From assembly GCF_008831285.2 (NCBI RefSeq), contig NC_045140.1, positions 12,024,505-12,088,504 of the forward strand: a stretch of 64,000 nt of DNA, in the 5' to 3' direction. This document shows, piece after piece, positions 47,543 to 61,379 of this stretch. The position numbers and the translations under genes are program-made. The notes beneath the pieces were generated by a model. It was given only the letters and a program-made list of their open reading frames with translations. It was not told the DNA's origin and did no database searches. Source of the stretch: Nymphaea colorata (lineage: Eukaryota; Streptophyta; Magnoliopsida; Nymphaeales; Nymphaeaceae). Numbering within the stretch: the stretch's first letter is position 1; every line of letters starts with the position of its first letter.

Positions 47543-47565
47543 TCTCTCTCTCTCTCTCTCTCTCT
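47543..47565 (-). promoter_or_regulatory. (GA)n tract in 5' leader of paralogue 1
   Basis: About 11 CT units on the plus strand, read as GA on the coding strand, between TATA box and ATG. GA repeats in plant leaders can bind BPC/GAGA-type factors. The paralogue has only short CT runs at the same place. Confidence 0.5.
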
Positions 47566-47633
47566 GAGGTGAAAGAAAGGAAAGTGGAGAACAAAAGAGA
47601 GGGGGTGGTGATCTCCTGGTTGAGAGGAAGGTG

Positions 47634-47642
47634 CTTTATAGG
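47634..47642 (-). promoter_or_regulatory. TATA box of paralogue 1
   Basis: Reads CCTATAAAG on the minus strand, about 150 bp above the start codon, in a block conserved at the same distance in paralogue 2. Confidence 0.7.
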
Positions 47643-50600
47643 CGGACGACTCTTGGTCAGGTAGTTGACTGGTCTCTCTCTCCCCTTCGAAGATCTGTCT
47701 TTCTTGTGAGGAAGGGACGAAGAAGGTGATGGTTGTAACAATCCGCAGGAGCAGACACGCTTTCTCTAATCGCTTGAAACGGTCTCCCTCGATTCCAATT
47801 AGGTGGAAAATAAGTGTAGCCTTTACTCTTTAGTAAAGCTAAGAGTGAGGATGGGAAATAAAAGTTTTACAGGAACCAAACTACCGTATCTGGACTCTGG
47901 AGCTCTAACGCCATTTCCGTGATGACATCCAAAACCATACTTGGGAGTTTAAATTATTCATAACTTCACTTTTAATTAAATCAGTATCACAGAAATCATT
48001 TTGAATTGGAACATTGAAATAGGTGGCAGATCAACTTCACTCTTTTTTTTTTTTTTTTTTTTGTGCTCCTGATTCTTATAACGTGTTCTTGCAACTTGAA
48101 AAAGATTTTCCGATCAGAAAGGTTTTCTAAATCGTCATCGTCATGGATTAAAACTACTTTAGAAAGGATTAATTTTGGAAGAGTAAGAACAAGATTACCG
48201 AATTAGAGGAGGGGGGCAAAGAAAAGAGAATCAGTCAAGCTGGAGGCGCCGGATTTCCGTTACGTGAGGTGTGTAAGCTTGGAAATTTGGGGGCTCTACC
48301 GAAGACTTCACCTGCCCTCCATCTACTTTTTTCAGCCCACTTGTCGGAGAAGAATGTCACGAGACTTTTTTTTTCGCTTGCGACAAAGCCAATGAGGTAG
48401 GCCGCGCAAATTTTGTGGTGTGTGAATGGGAAAAAAGCCTACGGTCTCCAGACTGACTATTTGTGGTACTTCTGTTTCTCTACCATTCAAACACGGTCTC
48501 TACTGTTATTAAATTTGTGACAAGGAAATTTTGAATAAGTTAACGCAATACAGAACGGGAAAAAAAGGAAAAATTGCGTAAGCTGGTAGAGAAGAGTTCT
48601 CAAAGAAAGGGGGTCAAGCCATCTGATACGACTGCTTGTATTAACGCATTTATGTGGAAGCAGATTTTGACATCTTATTTGTCTCCGCCAGCACTTAATT
48701 AAAAAAGTAAAAGCATGTTTGATTCTCTTCCCGAAACATGTGGACAGCAAATGCCGTGCCCGGCAAAGAAAATCTTTGTTAGAGAGAGAGAGCGGAATTA
48801 TATTTTTCAAAATTTTTACACGAACCAAATTAAAATGATTGAAAATTATAACCAACCATTTTTCTTAATAAGTTAGTGTTTGTTTACTTCGGACGTAAGA
48901 TCCGCGGTAATACGAGATCACTGAGGAACTCAAACCAACGCGGACACCCTACCACAAAAAAGAAGAAGAAGAAAAAAAAACACAACCTCATATATGATGT
49001 TTTGTCCATATATTAAAGGTTTGGAATCTTCTTTTTCTACAGATTGTCAGATATGGTGTGTAGAAACTGGGGTCTTATCAATATACACTTAGTTGAGTTG
49101 AGCGAGCAAGCTTCTTGGAATAGTATATTTATCACAAACTGGGGTCCTACATGAGAATAGTGGAAGCTAAGGCTCCTCCATTCTTCTTCTTGTCTTTAAG
49201 TTTGAGAGTAAGAGAATGACCCTTTAGGAAATCAGAAATCAAAGCTAAGAGTGGTCAATAGCCCAACCAGCTACATCAAACAGCTTGGAAAAAGCATAAA
49301 AGCCAAATAAATTTTATAGATTTGAATTTCAAATAAATTTTTGTTTGTACCAATGATAGGAAAAAAAGAAACCAAAAATAACAAAATTTATTAGGGATAA
49401 AAACAACAAACATCAACAATAATCGAAAAGAAAAATCATATTTTTACAGATTGAGGGACGCTATGCAGTATGTTTTTAGTAAAAGTTCAGTTGCTTGATC
49501 TTTTTTTTTTTTGTTTTAATAATCAGTTAATGATCAAAGTGGTTTTCCACCAAATTTGAGGCACTTTCAAGAAATGTGAATGGAAGAGATTGGCACAAGT
49601 GGTAGACATGCTTTTGGTGAGCCCCCTAGTTGTTGATCAATAATTTTGGCTTTTACAAAAGGCCTTCCCTTAGTCTCCAAGAAGGTTCTATTCCATCTCT
49701 TTGGGAGTGGGTGGAACCAAGGGGAGGCTGGTGGCAGAGGCCATGGCTCATCTTAAACTTTTGAAAAAAAAAGATGTTATAGTTTTCAAATATTTTAATT
49801 TGATTCAGGTAAAAGTTCTTAAAAAATCGAGTTAATCGCCTTGAAAATTTTTCAAAAAGCCTTTTAAAAAGTTTACAAAGAGTTCCCCCTATACACCAAA
49901 CTTGTATATACGATAGAATTCCAGGCTGTCAATTTAAAAAAAAAAATATGGTAGAAATTAATTTGCAAATATAGAATCATAGATGCCAAATTTTTTAAAA
50001 TCAAGTAATTCCCCTTTCAAAGAGAAATGAAGGGGATAGAAAAAAGATGGAAACAAATAAATCTCCCTAAATAAAACTTATTGTTTTCTTATAAGGAAAT
50101 TTGAAACTCTTAGAAAAACTTAATTTTTATATTTGTAACTTAATCTGATGTTTTTGAAATTGACACCCCCAAATGATAGCTACCCATTCTTTTCCATATT
50201 ATTTTTAAAATAAAAAATTAGAGAAAATAACAAAATCCAAATTCAATTAGGTTTGGCTAGCAGCTCAAGAAAGTAGTACTTAGTCCCAGGCCCCTCGCCT
50301 CGCCTGGTCTTGGACTATGTCAGCCTTACGTCAACCATGCGTCACCACTCGTGACGTCTGCGTTCGGTAATCAGTTTTTAAGGCGGTGGCCGGCCATCAA
50401 CCACCATTTTTAAATTATTTTTATTAAAATCAACAAATATTTGAAATATGTAACAAATAAAAAAAAATACTTAACATGATAATGATAAGATTGTTAGTTG
50501 CAGCTGATAAAACGCCAATATAATAATATTCGACACCGATATTGACAGATTGCCCCTATCCTTTTCCTAAATCTTGCGAAGGAAAATGACTTTATTTGGA

Positions 50601-51522
50601 AAAAGGCTCTAACAAAAATAAGAAACAAAAACATTTGGTAGTCCTCCGACGGTAAATATATTATAAAATATTATATTTAATTTTATTGGATACAAACAAA
50701 GTTGAATCCAGAACTTGTGTCGGGGATCCTTGTGGTATAGTTTTTTCAAACAAATTGAACTTTTTAAAAAAATTAAAGCTTGACCATGAATTGATAGGTA
50801 ACCCAACCACTCCCACGCATCCCTATTAGTCCGTCGCCAGGCTAACACTAGCTATCATCTTTATCTCATATTTTAATAAATTATTATTTAAAGATAATTT
50901 TTGTAGTTTTAGTTAAAAAATAACTTTATCCCGATTGAATACGATTGGTACAGCTTCCTCGCGTGGCCATTCAATTCATGAGGTCGTTCATGACATGGAC
51001 AAAGGATGCCACGTGTTAGCTTCTAACTTTTTTTCAAATATGTTTAAATTTTTTGTGTTTTTTTTACTTTTATGAATATTTATATTAAAGCTAGTTATTA
51101 ATATATTTTTTTTTTTTTACGATTCAAAACCTGGTTCAACTGGCCTTCCGTTGGAAAACTGATTTTCACAGCACCCGCATGTGGTAGTAGTTTCTGAAAG
51201 AAGGTGAAAGGTGGGAAGCGTGACAGAATTTTATATCTTTTAGGCTTATAACACATGTAATTCAATGAAAAGAAAATTAAAATATTTTAATGTGTTTAAC
51301 CCTTTTAAGCAGGTGGTTGAGGCGTTTGACAAACGGGTAAATACCAAAAAAGTTTCAACTGCGTATTAAATGTCTCTTTATCTTATAATTTAAAAGAAAA
51401 GTTACTTTACCCAGCTTTTCTTGGGCCGCCTAAAAAGACAAAAATGTTTTTTGACTTTGGTTGTGGAGTTTTATTCTGCAAACGAGCAAGAGACAAAATG
51501 TCTCGGTGCAAAATATACTCAC

Positions 51523-51587
<65 letters not shown>

Positions 51588-52470
51588 CACACCCACCATA
51601 CAAGTATATTTGATTGTAATAGCGTAGGCCATTAAATGTATAGAATTTAACTTAAAAACAATGGAAATATAGTTATATTTAACTAAGATTTTGTGCCTTC
51701 TTGGAGGAGTATTCAAATTTTTTTGAAAATATAACTAGGTGTTTATTTTTTTAACTTAATTTTCATCTATGAAGTTCTTCAAATTAATGGTCTAGACAAT
51801 CCCCTTTTAAGTTTGGTATATTAAGGGTTAGCAACCAATAGACTTTGAAGTGATCTAAATCCATGACATGGATCTTACAAGTCCATCATTTGACCACTTT
51901 ATTTATATGGATTACCAATGTCAAAAATTCATTTAGATGAAAAAACATAAGATAGCAGCTATGTTCCATTCCAGATTGGATTATTTCAGCTGTTTTGCTA
52001 GTAAGTGTGGCTTAGGAAGAGTGTGATCAAATTTGAATTGGGAAACTTTCTTAGGCTAGACCTGGGCATCGAGCCCAGTATTCCTATTCGATCCAATAAC
52101 TTTAAATATTAATTTTATTTATTAATAATATATATTTTATTATTAAAAAAATATTTTATATTTAAAAATAAATTTTATTATAACCAGTTGAACTCGGGTT
52201 TCGAGCATGGAGCACAAGTTCAAATTTCAGACATCTAAACCTTACTCGGGCCGGGTCGGATGCCCATAGTTAAGGCTTTCCTTTTGTTTATAGTTTTAAA
52301 AGAAAAATCACCTCGTGCCAAATTTTCTAATAAAAGTATTACTTTTTATGAAAACTGTCAAGTAAAAAATCTCAAGTCCACTCTGGTTAACCTAAAAAAC
52401 AGAAAACATTGACCATAATTTTTCCTGGACCTTGACACCTTCTATAGAAGGTTTAGCTTTCCATATAAAA
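47643..52470. other. Duplicated upstream flank of paralogue 1 plus spacer, no gene
   Basis: To about 50600 this region shares interrupted but collinear similarity with 54700-56640. Examples are TCTCTACCATTCAAACACGG, ATGTCAGCCTTACGTC and GATAAAACGCCAATA. Beyond that it is AT-rich spacer. No frame looks genuine. Confidence 0.6.
51527..51589. repeat. Compound (CT)n(AT)n microsatellite
   Basis: About 20 CT units followed by about 11 TA units and a short CA tail. Confidence 0.95.
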
Positions 52471-52779
52471 ACTGCAAAAAAAAAAAAAAAAAATTCTTCT
52501 AAATTACAAGTAAAAGGTGGGTTTTGACAAAAATATCTATATATCTATCTATGTAACATGTGTTAATTTTTTCTCCTTATTTTTTGCAAATAGTTATTTG
52601 AAATAATCTTGTTAAGTTTTAATTAACTGCAAAAAAAAAAAAAAAATTCTTCTAAATTACAAGTAAAAGGTGGGTTTTGACAAAAATATCTATATATCTA
52701 TCTATGTAACATGTGTTAATTTTTTCTCCTTATTTTTTGCAAATAGTTATTTGAAATAATCTTGTTAAGTTTTAATTAA
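52471..52779. repeat. Near-perfect 155-bp tandem duplication
   Basis: Units start at 52471 and 52626 with ACTGC plus a poly(A) run, 18 A in the first and 16 in the second. Apart from the A-run length I saw no difference through AGTTTTAATTAA. This is very recent duplication or active homogenisation. Confidence 0.95.
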
Positions 52780-53020
52780 AGAGACCCATCTTCAAAATCC
52801 TGTCAAAACTCAAACGCCATGCAATCCTGTATCAAACTCTCTCATTACAAGAAGGAAACTGACCACTGTCCAAACATAACACAACTGTTTCTACATACAA
52901 GGCTATAATTTCATCTAAAACTACAATCCAAAAAAGCGAAGGAATGAAAGAAAGAATCATCATGCTGAATAAAATAAAACAAGCTCTGCAGCGGGCACAC
53001 TGAATCGAATCAATCCATCT

Positions 53021-54542
53021 CTATACAGAAGGAGTCGCACCATATCCATTTGTTCCATTTGCACCGTGGTGCGACTTCTCCGAGCTTCTTGATCTCCTCC
53101 TCAGCACTACAATCCACGTGAAGGTCTCTAAGACAACAACAATGGCGCCCAAAGCAATAAGGATCCCGATGTATGCGTGTTTCCATTTCTTCTCTGGTTT
53201 AAGAATGTCGAACCCTTTAAAGACATTAATAATGCTCAAGATGATGGCTGCGTAACCAACAGAATGGTGGTAGACGTTCCAGTAGATGCGGTACTTGTGA
53301 TCCTTCTGGGGTCTCAGAAACAGAGCAAAAACCTGCAACAATAAAGGATATGAGAACAGACTCTTGAGCGCCATTAAATAGGAATGCGAACCAATTTAAC
53401 AAGATGCAATCGCTACCTGAAGTGTTCCGAGACAGAAGAGAGTGATGCCAATGTTCCTGTGAAAAGTCTGCTGGATGCCCGGAGATTCACTTCCGAGTTT
53501 CATGCCAGTTCCCCACCCAGCAACGCCGACAACGTACGCGGAGAATTGGCACGTCACATGGAGGTAAAACCATGCCGGATCCGCAGACTTGAACACTCTC
53601 ATGTACCTCGCGATTATGACGCCGGTGGGCATCAGGATACCCCAACTCACTGCGTTCAGAATTCCATGCACCTGATCACCAATCAAGCTTTCATTAGAAA
53701 GTAGTTGTATGACAGACAAAGTAATTGTTCATGCTTTTCCGGTGGGCCGGAGAATGAACATGGGAGGATTTGGCCTCATAACTGAAGTCTCACATAATCT
53801 GAATGAAATCTAACAAGAAGCATGAAATTGAATGAAACGAACATTGCAACAACTCTGAATACGTTAAGTTTTGAGAATGATGCAAAAACAGAGCCCAGAA
53901 ATGTTATTCCCCCAGTAAGGGAAAGCTTACGTTTTTTCTCCGGGTCTTGGAATCCCCGCCGCCGGTGGACGTGCTCTGACCGGAGAGGAGATCCAGGGTC
54001 CTCATCGACTGAACGTTCGCACCGGTGGTAGAATGTGGGGAGTGAGTCGTACCAGACATGGGACCGCTCTGCCACACCTGATTCAGGGTAGAACTGTTGC
54101 TCGGCAGGCTCAAGGTCGCAAAAAGAATGATGTCGTTGCCGGAGGACTCGCCGGCGAGGTTGGAGACGGTGAAGCTCAGGCTCCCGTTCTGCATGGAGGG
54201 TGTGTAGCTGTTGACGCTGGTGGTTATGACGTTGACGGTGCCGGAGACGAGGTAGCCCACGATGGCCTGTGAGCCGAGCATGCGCGTGCCGGTGGGATTG
54301 ATGGCCCAGGCGACCCAGCCGCCGGCGACAGAAGGGGTGGCCCTGTAGGCGATGTCGACGGTACCATTGGAAGGGAAGTATGTCCAGTGGAGGAAGGCGT
54401 TGAGGACAGGGAGGTCGACGCAGGTCTGAAAGTTCTTGTTGGCAAAATTCTGCGACCTGCAGGTCTGTGCAGAGGAGGCGCAAATGAGGCTACCCACAAT
54501 GCAGAGTAGGAGCAGCGACCTGTAAGTGGCCGAGTGTGCCAT
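53021..54542 (-). CDS. Cytochrome b561 and DOMON domain protein, paralogue 2 (392 aa)
   Basis: Three minus-strand exons, 53931-54542, 53417-53671 and 53021-53332, joined by GT-AG phase-0 introns. Exons 2 and 3 have exactly the same lengths as in the other paralogue. The layout is signal peptide (1-25), DOMON domain (about 45-175), then a five-helix cytochrome b561 core with candidate haem histidines H206, H242, H275 and H311/H312, ending in the same [15 protein letters not shown] tail. The predicted role is electron transfer across the plasma membrane. Introns are short (259 and 84 bp). Differences from paralogue 1 cluster in the DOMON loop, for example [11 protein letters not shown] against [11 protein letters not shown], and in the C-terminal helices. 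The frame is intact, so both copies are probably functional. Confidence 0.94.
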
Positions 54543-54690
54543 TCCCGATGATGGGTACCCCGTTTCTCTCTCGGAAGATGAAGGTCTCTGCTGCCTCTCT
54601 TTCCCTACCTCTCTCAGAGCTAGCTGAGAAAAAGAAAAGTGAAGAACAAAAGAGAGAGGCGGTGGTGATCTCCTGGTCGGGAGGAAGGTG

Positions 54691-54699
54691 CTTTATAGG
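54691..54699 (-). promoter_or_regulatory. TATA box of paralogue 2
   Basis: CCTATAAAG on the minus strand, about 150 bp above the start codon. The surrounding block (GGTGCTTTATAGGCGGACGA on the plus strand) is identical in paralogue 1. Confidence 0.7.
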
Positions 54700-56640
54700 C
54701 GGACGACTCTTGGCCAGGCAGTTGACTGGTCTCTCTCTCCCTTTAGTAGATTTATCTTTATCTTTCTTTACAGGGACGGATCAAGGCGGCGATGGCTGAA
54801 CAATCCACAGGAGTAGACACGGTTTCTTTCTCGGATTTAATTTAATTAGTTGAAATGGTCTTCCTTGATTCCAATTATGTGGGAAATAAGCGTAATAAGA
54901 GTGAGGTTGGAACTAGAGAGCTCGCTTAATTTCAAGTTTCTAATTAAACGCCATTTCCTTTGTTAATTGGAGCCACGTTTTGCCCGCAAAAGCTCCGAAC
55001 TTTTTGGCCGGAATGATGGTGACAACTGAACTTGAACGAGCTCAGGGTCGAAACTGAATCAATCTAAGACCAAACTTTGGAGTTCAAATTATTCATGAAA
55101 TCTGTTTGAATTGAATATTGAAATCGAATCCGTGGCAAATCAATTTCATTTTTTTGGGTATTCGATTCATGGGCTGCCGCGCCTACTCGTCCAAAGGGAC
55201 CTTCTAAATTCAAGAAGTTTCCGAACAATCGGCTTTCTTGTCAAGGATCAATATGAAAAAAGTAAGGACAAATTCAAAGAGCAGGAGAAGGCAAAAACAC
55301 ATGAAAGAGAACCAGTCAAGCCGGCAGCGGTGACCGACCATGTCGATAGTTTCCGTGAAGTGAACTGCGTAATCTTGGAAATTGGAGTCCTTCGGAAGAC
55401 TTGGTGTTCATCGCTTCACCTGCCCTCCGTTTACTTTCCGGCGGCCAGCTAACTTGTTGGTGAAGAATGTCACCGGAATTCTTCTTCTTTATTTTTATTT
55501 TTTTAAAGCTTTGCGAAGAAATGAACGAGCGAAGTCGTACGATTTCCTGGTGTGAACTAACCGGTCACCATGTTAGACTATTGAGTGTACGATCTGTTGG
55601 TACTTTTTCTCTACCATTCAAACACGGTCTCATGATTACTAGATTTGCCATGGTGAAATTTTGAATACACAACCAATTTAGAATACGAAGACGGCAAATA
55701 TTAAATGACAGATTTGAGGAAGAGGAAGAGCTCATTTCATTAAATTAAGCTTCTAAGTTTGTTGGAAATTGGGAAGGAGTTGAGCCATCAAGCACGACCC
55801 CATGTGTGAACGCATCTTGTCAAATAACATGTGGAAGCAAATTTGACGTTTCATTTCTCCCCCTACTATGTTTGTGGAAAGGAAATGCAATGCATGCCTT
55901 CTAGAGAGACATCAATGAATCATTTTAAAATCAGATGTATCTATTAATCATGAACACAAGTGGCTTCTGCCAAATTTCAAGCACTTCAATCAGCCTCATA
56001 GCCTTTTTTTTTTTTTTTTTTTTCCCCCTCTACACACCAACGCTCCTTTTTGTTTAATTAATAAAAAGGTTAGGGGCCTACCTTCTTCTCTGAAAGAGAC
56101 ATTTAACCAATAAATAGAAGAAGTTAGTGCAACCATACCTTTTTATGCGAGTCTTAGTGGTTGATCAATAACTTTTACCTTTTTAAAAAGGGTTTACCAC
56201 TTTCCCACAAAAGGATTGAAAGTGAAAAATATTAAAAGTAAAAAAAAAAAATAATTTGTTAAAATTAATCATATAATGCCGGAGAACATCAAACTCCGCG
56301 TTGACCAGACGGTCAAAGCCAAGTATTCCAAGGCCAAGTCTGTCCCCAGACCGACTTGCCTCGGGACCATTTCCTTTGGACTTATGTCAGCCTTACGTCG
56401 GCCTTGCGTCATCATCGTTATGGGCAACCAACGTCGTCACCCAGCGGGCATATCAGCTTATATTGAATAGTTCTTTATCAAAATTAATAAGTTTTTATAA
56501 AATTGGTGAGGGTGAAAGCAGCAGATAAAACGCCAATAAAATTTATTTATCCGATATCAACAAGAACAAAACTAAGGATAAAAACAAGATGGATTGCCCT
56601 TATCGAAAATAATTTTCTTTCAGATGGATGTTTCTGAAAA
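54700..56640. other. Duplicated upstream flank of paralogue 2, no gene
   Basis: Collinear with 47643-50600 but more compact. Short frames such as 55111-55452 and 56276-56470 lie in this duplicated flank and lack homologous open frames in the other copy, which argues against coding. Confidence 0.6.
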
Positions 56641-59600
56641 CGGGTCGATCCCAAGCAAACAAGTTCCTTGTTCCCGAGGTTCACAAATAACTTTACGGTT
56701 ACACTCATGAGTCATGATCGATAGCAACAATGAGTTGTTAAGTTTCGTAACAAAGATCCTTTTTTAGAGTGGACCAAGGCAAGCGTGTTTTATGTATAGG
56801 CAAATGATCACGATGGGTTCCGTAACATGTCCGGTTTAGAGAAGGAGGTAGGCGTATACTACGTGTAACAATTGCTCTCACGAGCCAAAAAAGAAAAAAC
56901 ACTTGTTATGATTGTGTTGATATTTTTGAGCAAATTTAAAATTTTACGTTACACCCCTCGGGACATCTTGGTCTTTATAGATAAGTAAATTTTATTCTTA
57001 AAATATTTGTTAATTTATGATATACATTTAATTAATGTGTCGGGCCAACTTGTGTTGGAGATTCTTAAGTAGTGACTCAATTTAAAATTCATTTTGTTGG
57101 GACTGATTTTCTAAAGGCTATAATTTTAGCGAGTTTTGAAAAAATAGTTTATATGTGTGAACGGAGTTAGTTTTTCACCCCTTTGTGTAAACAGCTTTCT
57201 CATAAAACTTTTTCAATGCGCCAAAACACGCTCAAGTTGGAATTTTGAAGGTAAAAATGTGTTTTGTTTCTAAAATGAAGTCTTTTCGGCTCATATCTGC
57301 TTTATTAAAATAATTTAAAAGTATTTTACTTTTCAGTATTTAAACAATAAGATGAAACGATAATATGGGTATCGGAGTGCGCCTATTAGCCATCCGCATT
57401 GGTGCATCGCAAGGGTAAAACTGACCGTGATCTTTCGTCTGGGTTTTAAATATTTCTTATTATTTAAAATTAAGATATTCAATTTTTAATTGGAAGCAGC
57501 TGTGCCCTGATTTGAATAATAAGACTTGTAACGCTTGATGTTCTTTTCACGGCCCGTTTAATTCCGGATGGCAGAGACGACCTGAATTAGGGGATGATAA
57601 GAATGCAATCGGTATCAAATCAGTTTGATTCGTGGTCGATCCAAAAGTGCCTCATATCCAAATCTAACTACTTTATAAATATTTTTAAAATTTGTATATT
57701 TTGATTAATTGTTATATAATTTTATTCTTTTGTTTTTATAAATATTCTTTATCTATGCTTTTAAATGTGTACTTAAGCCAAACCACTTTGAGTGTAAAAT
57801 CTCCAAAGCTATTCCAGTATAGTTTCAAGGTTTTGACTTGAGACTTTGAAGGGCACAGGGTACATCCTTCAACTCGAACTGTTGCATATACTATTATGTG
57901 CATTTGAAAAACAGTACACTGAAACATGACAACAACTATAGGATTCAAACCTTAGATCTATTGAATACGTGTTGTCTTGCCACACAACTGTGCATGCCCC
58001 TTTAATTTTATTGGCACAATTAGGCCCTTAGAATGTTTTTGACAAAAAGAGCCGTGGGCCTGCTCAATGAGTTGTCAGGCCAGCTCGGGTTGGCCCGACT
58101 CTACCTAATTTAGTCTGATAACTTATTTATAATATGTTTTTTTATTGTATAATTATGTATATATAGTTTATTGCAAATAATTATATTTATATATTATTTT
58201 ATATTTTAATTTAACCAAGCTGAGCCTGAGCTTAGGTTTCAAGTACTTGGGACAGTCCCAAGCTATAGTCACGAGCTGTGGACCAACCCAAACCCCACTC
58301 CCCAACCTTGAGTCGTTGACTATATCCATCCTCTAATAAAGATCAAGAACGTCAAAATTCGAACACTTGGATTGCGAAAACGCAAGATAGTGGCCAATCA
58401 TCAAACCAAATTGCACTAATCAATTCAAATGTTTGTTGATAAGTCTACATTGGAAAATTTCATTACGGAAAGTATGTCACTAACTTAACCGTATATAAGC
58501 TAGGGATGATGTCAAGGGGTCACATTCCAAATTAGATATAATTATTATACATTATTGAAAATTGGTTAATCTAATTCAGAATTGAATACGGCTCTGAATA
58601 TATGTGAAAATTAGATGTCTACTTATGTATATATTAGTGTCTGATTGCAGCTTAAAATAGGGTTCGGATCAATTGAATCAGCAATCTTTTGCTTATAATT
58701 TTAAAAGAAGAACACTCTTTTATAATTTTTTTAATAGAAGTTTGGGTGAACGGAAAAAGTATTTCATCATAATGTTTGGTTCCTATTTCTTCATTCCTCT
58801 CATGATATCAACTCCTTTTGGTGTCTAGAGATAACATTTCTAATACTTTAACTTGGACATTGGTATATATCCTCCTTTTTTTTTTTTTTTTTTGCAGTAC
58901 ATGAAGTTGGTGTCATGGGAGATTAAAATAGGAACTCGTCAGGAACAGCCCTCACCTTGCCATTACCAATCCTCTCAAGTACTAGCGGAGTCAGAAATTT
59001 TAGTTGGTGGGGTCACTAGTTCAATAACGTACGCATATATATAAAAACAATTAAATATATAAAAATTATTAACATAAAATAAGTAAAGTAAAGTTTGTGA
59101 GACTAGTGTGAGCAACTGCCTAACCACCATGTGGCTCAGCCACTTCTCTCAACGATAATTTAATTTTCTTAATAGAAGTAGCATTTTTCATAAAATCTAT
59201 CAAATAAAAATAGACGTAACCGGCAAAGCCTTAAACACAGGATACATTAGCTGACATTTTTTTTTTCTCCAAGGAAACCCATTTTCAGTGTCCTTTTTTC
59301 AACAAAAAATTGATATATTCACCTCAAATAGTCTCGTAGTTGCTAACGACAATACATTGTCTGGACTCGTCGTACACGTAGCTTGTAGACTCTTGACCCA
59401 GCCTACTTTAATAAAGCCAAGGATAACATTGGCTCGTAGCAACCTCGCCGGGGCCTAGTCAAAGGTACACAACATCTTACCGAGTGGCAAACTATTGTTT
59501 GACCAAAACATGCATGAGCATCCCCTCGCTGTCCTTTTCAATAGAGTCGTCGAGCCTCGCTAGCTAGCTTCCTTGTCTTAATACATTTTCTACAATAAAT

Positions 59601-61379
59601 TAGCTTGAAAATCTTTTGGCAATTAGTGGCATATTTTGTGCTGTGACCGGAATTATCATCAGCAGGAACGCGAGACGATCAGATAGATTAAGTTACTTCT
59701 TCCATTTCGAATTTGTTTTCCTCAGATTTGCCGAAGAGATTTGAATCCAATTATGAGTCGGACTCAAATTTGGTTTAACGTTTCATAACTCGACTTGAAA
59801 CTGGAATTTGATAAAGATCCATTGAAAATGTCGAATCTTATAATGCTAGTCGGATCTCAATTTGATTTGAGATATCTGAGTTTCAATTCCAAACCCATTG
59901 CAAGGGCTCTTATTGGCCAATATATATATTTGATGACTGACAATGGTTGGTGGATATATGCTTTAATGGAAGTGGGTGGTTTAATGTCACCGCTTCCGAC
60001 CGAATGTTGATGGTCTTGCACTTATAGTCGGGAGAGCGGCAGCGTCAATTGCTCTCCACGTGGTAAGCTAACCAGTTAACTGACCTGACCGAGTTAGTAA
60101 GTTGATTTGCAATTTTTACTACGCTTTTAATCTTCTTTTGTCCTGATAATTTCATACGTGAACGATGAACATGACAAAAAACTTGATCTTGGAGCGAAGG
60201 CAATAGGCAGTTCGTTATGATAGACAAGAGCAAGAGCAGCAAAGAAAGAGCCACGTGACCGCTCAATTTGCCGATTAGGTGGACCGCCGACATTTATTCT
60301 GCTTTGCGGAAGAGACCATCGATGTCAGATCTAAGGCCGAAGAGCATTGCATTGGTTCTTTAAAGCAAGCTGCCATTCTTTCCATTCCATCAACAATGCT
60401 TCTAATCTACTCCTTAGGCGGTAGGCTTCATGCCTCTTGTAGGTGGTCCTTAATTCCAGAAAAAAACTTTGCAAATGTGAATTAATAGTATCATTGCAAA
60501 TTTGATAGAGAAGTAAGTATTTTACATTGCCACGAGTTTGCCCCAGTTGAGCACATTTGGTTGGACACTATCAAATCCAGGAGCTAATTTCCAAACACTA
60601 AGGGGTTGTTTGATGCCGTCAATTATGGATTTCTAGAATTAAAATTCCCACTATTTTGACGAATGGGAATTGCGTTATCAAACAAATAATTTTGATTATG
60701 GAATTCTACACTCGTCTGATCCTAAGATGTATATAATTTTTTGAAACAGAATGAAAGTACTTCATCTCCATGGAAAGCAATCCCACCAACCACTAAAATC
60801 TAAAAATTTTATCAAACCAAAAATAATTTGAAGCCACTAGATGAAAATAGCGGGTACTCCCACCTAACTTTTTGGACTGCTGTTTTCACGCACACAGCGA
60901 GAGAGAGTGAACATCGAGGGAAAAAGATCCTTCTTCATCAAATTTGGTGATCTTCCCATTTGAATTTGAAACTCTTATGTATCCCCGCTTATATAGAGGT
61001 CCCATATCATTAATGTGTATGTGGTTGTCATGCTATGAATTTATGATAGGCAACGGTTGGTGGGTGCATGCTTAATGGAAGGCCATCATTCATCGTTGGT
61101 GAACTTGTCCCCACAATTTCAATACGAAACCAACCTGCTGGATAGCGCTACTCGCATGCCAAGCAGCTGAATCTCAATTAGTTGCCACAACGTAGCCAGT
61201 TAGTTTCTGACTAATTAGTACAACCGTTTGCAATTTTTACTAACTTCTTGCCTTTGGTTAATCTTTTTTTTTTCCAAATTTTACTCTTCATTCTAGTCAG
61301 TCCACTTAACTTAGAGGTACCACCACCTAGGTTGTGTTTGAGAGCCACAGAAACGAGATCTGCACTTAATCTGCTAAGT
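56641..61379. other. Intergenic, AT-rich, no supported gene
   Basis: No frame longer than about 85 codons and no protein family recognised. The stretch 60600-60840 (GGGGTTGTTTGATGCCGTCA onward, closing near TATCAAACC) has the look of a small inverted-repeat element, but I could not define its ends. Confidence 0.5.

Noticed and set aside
47490-47741. N-terminal extension of DOMON paralogue 1
   Set aside because: An in-frame upstream ATG exists, but it lies above the TATA box and would bury the signal peptide; paralogue 2 starts at the equivalent inner ATG.
53776-54483. 235-codon minus-strand frame
   Set aside because: Shifted frame over exon 1 of paralogue 2; the real frame carries the signal peptide and DOMON domain.
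59085-59150. tRNA-like text near GTGAGACTAGTGTGAGCAAC
   Set aside because: Resembles the anticodon-side wording of the tRNA at 39459-39532 but lacks a foldable cloverleaf and a B box; at most a decayed tRNA-derived fragment.
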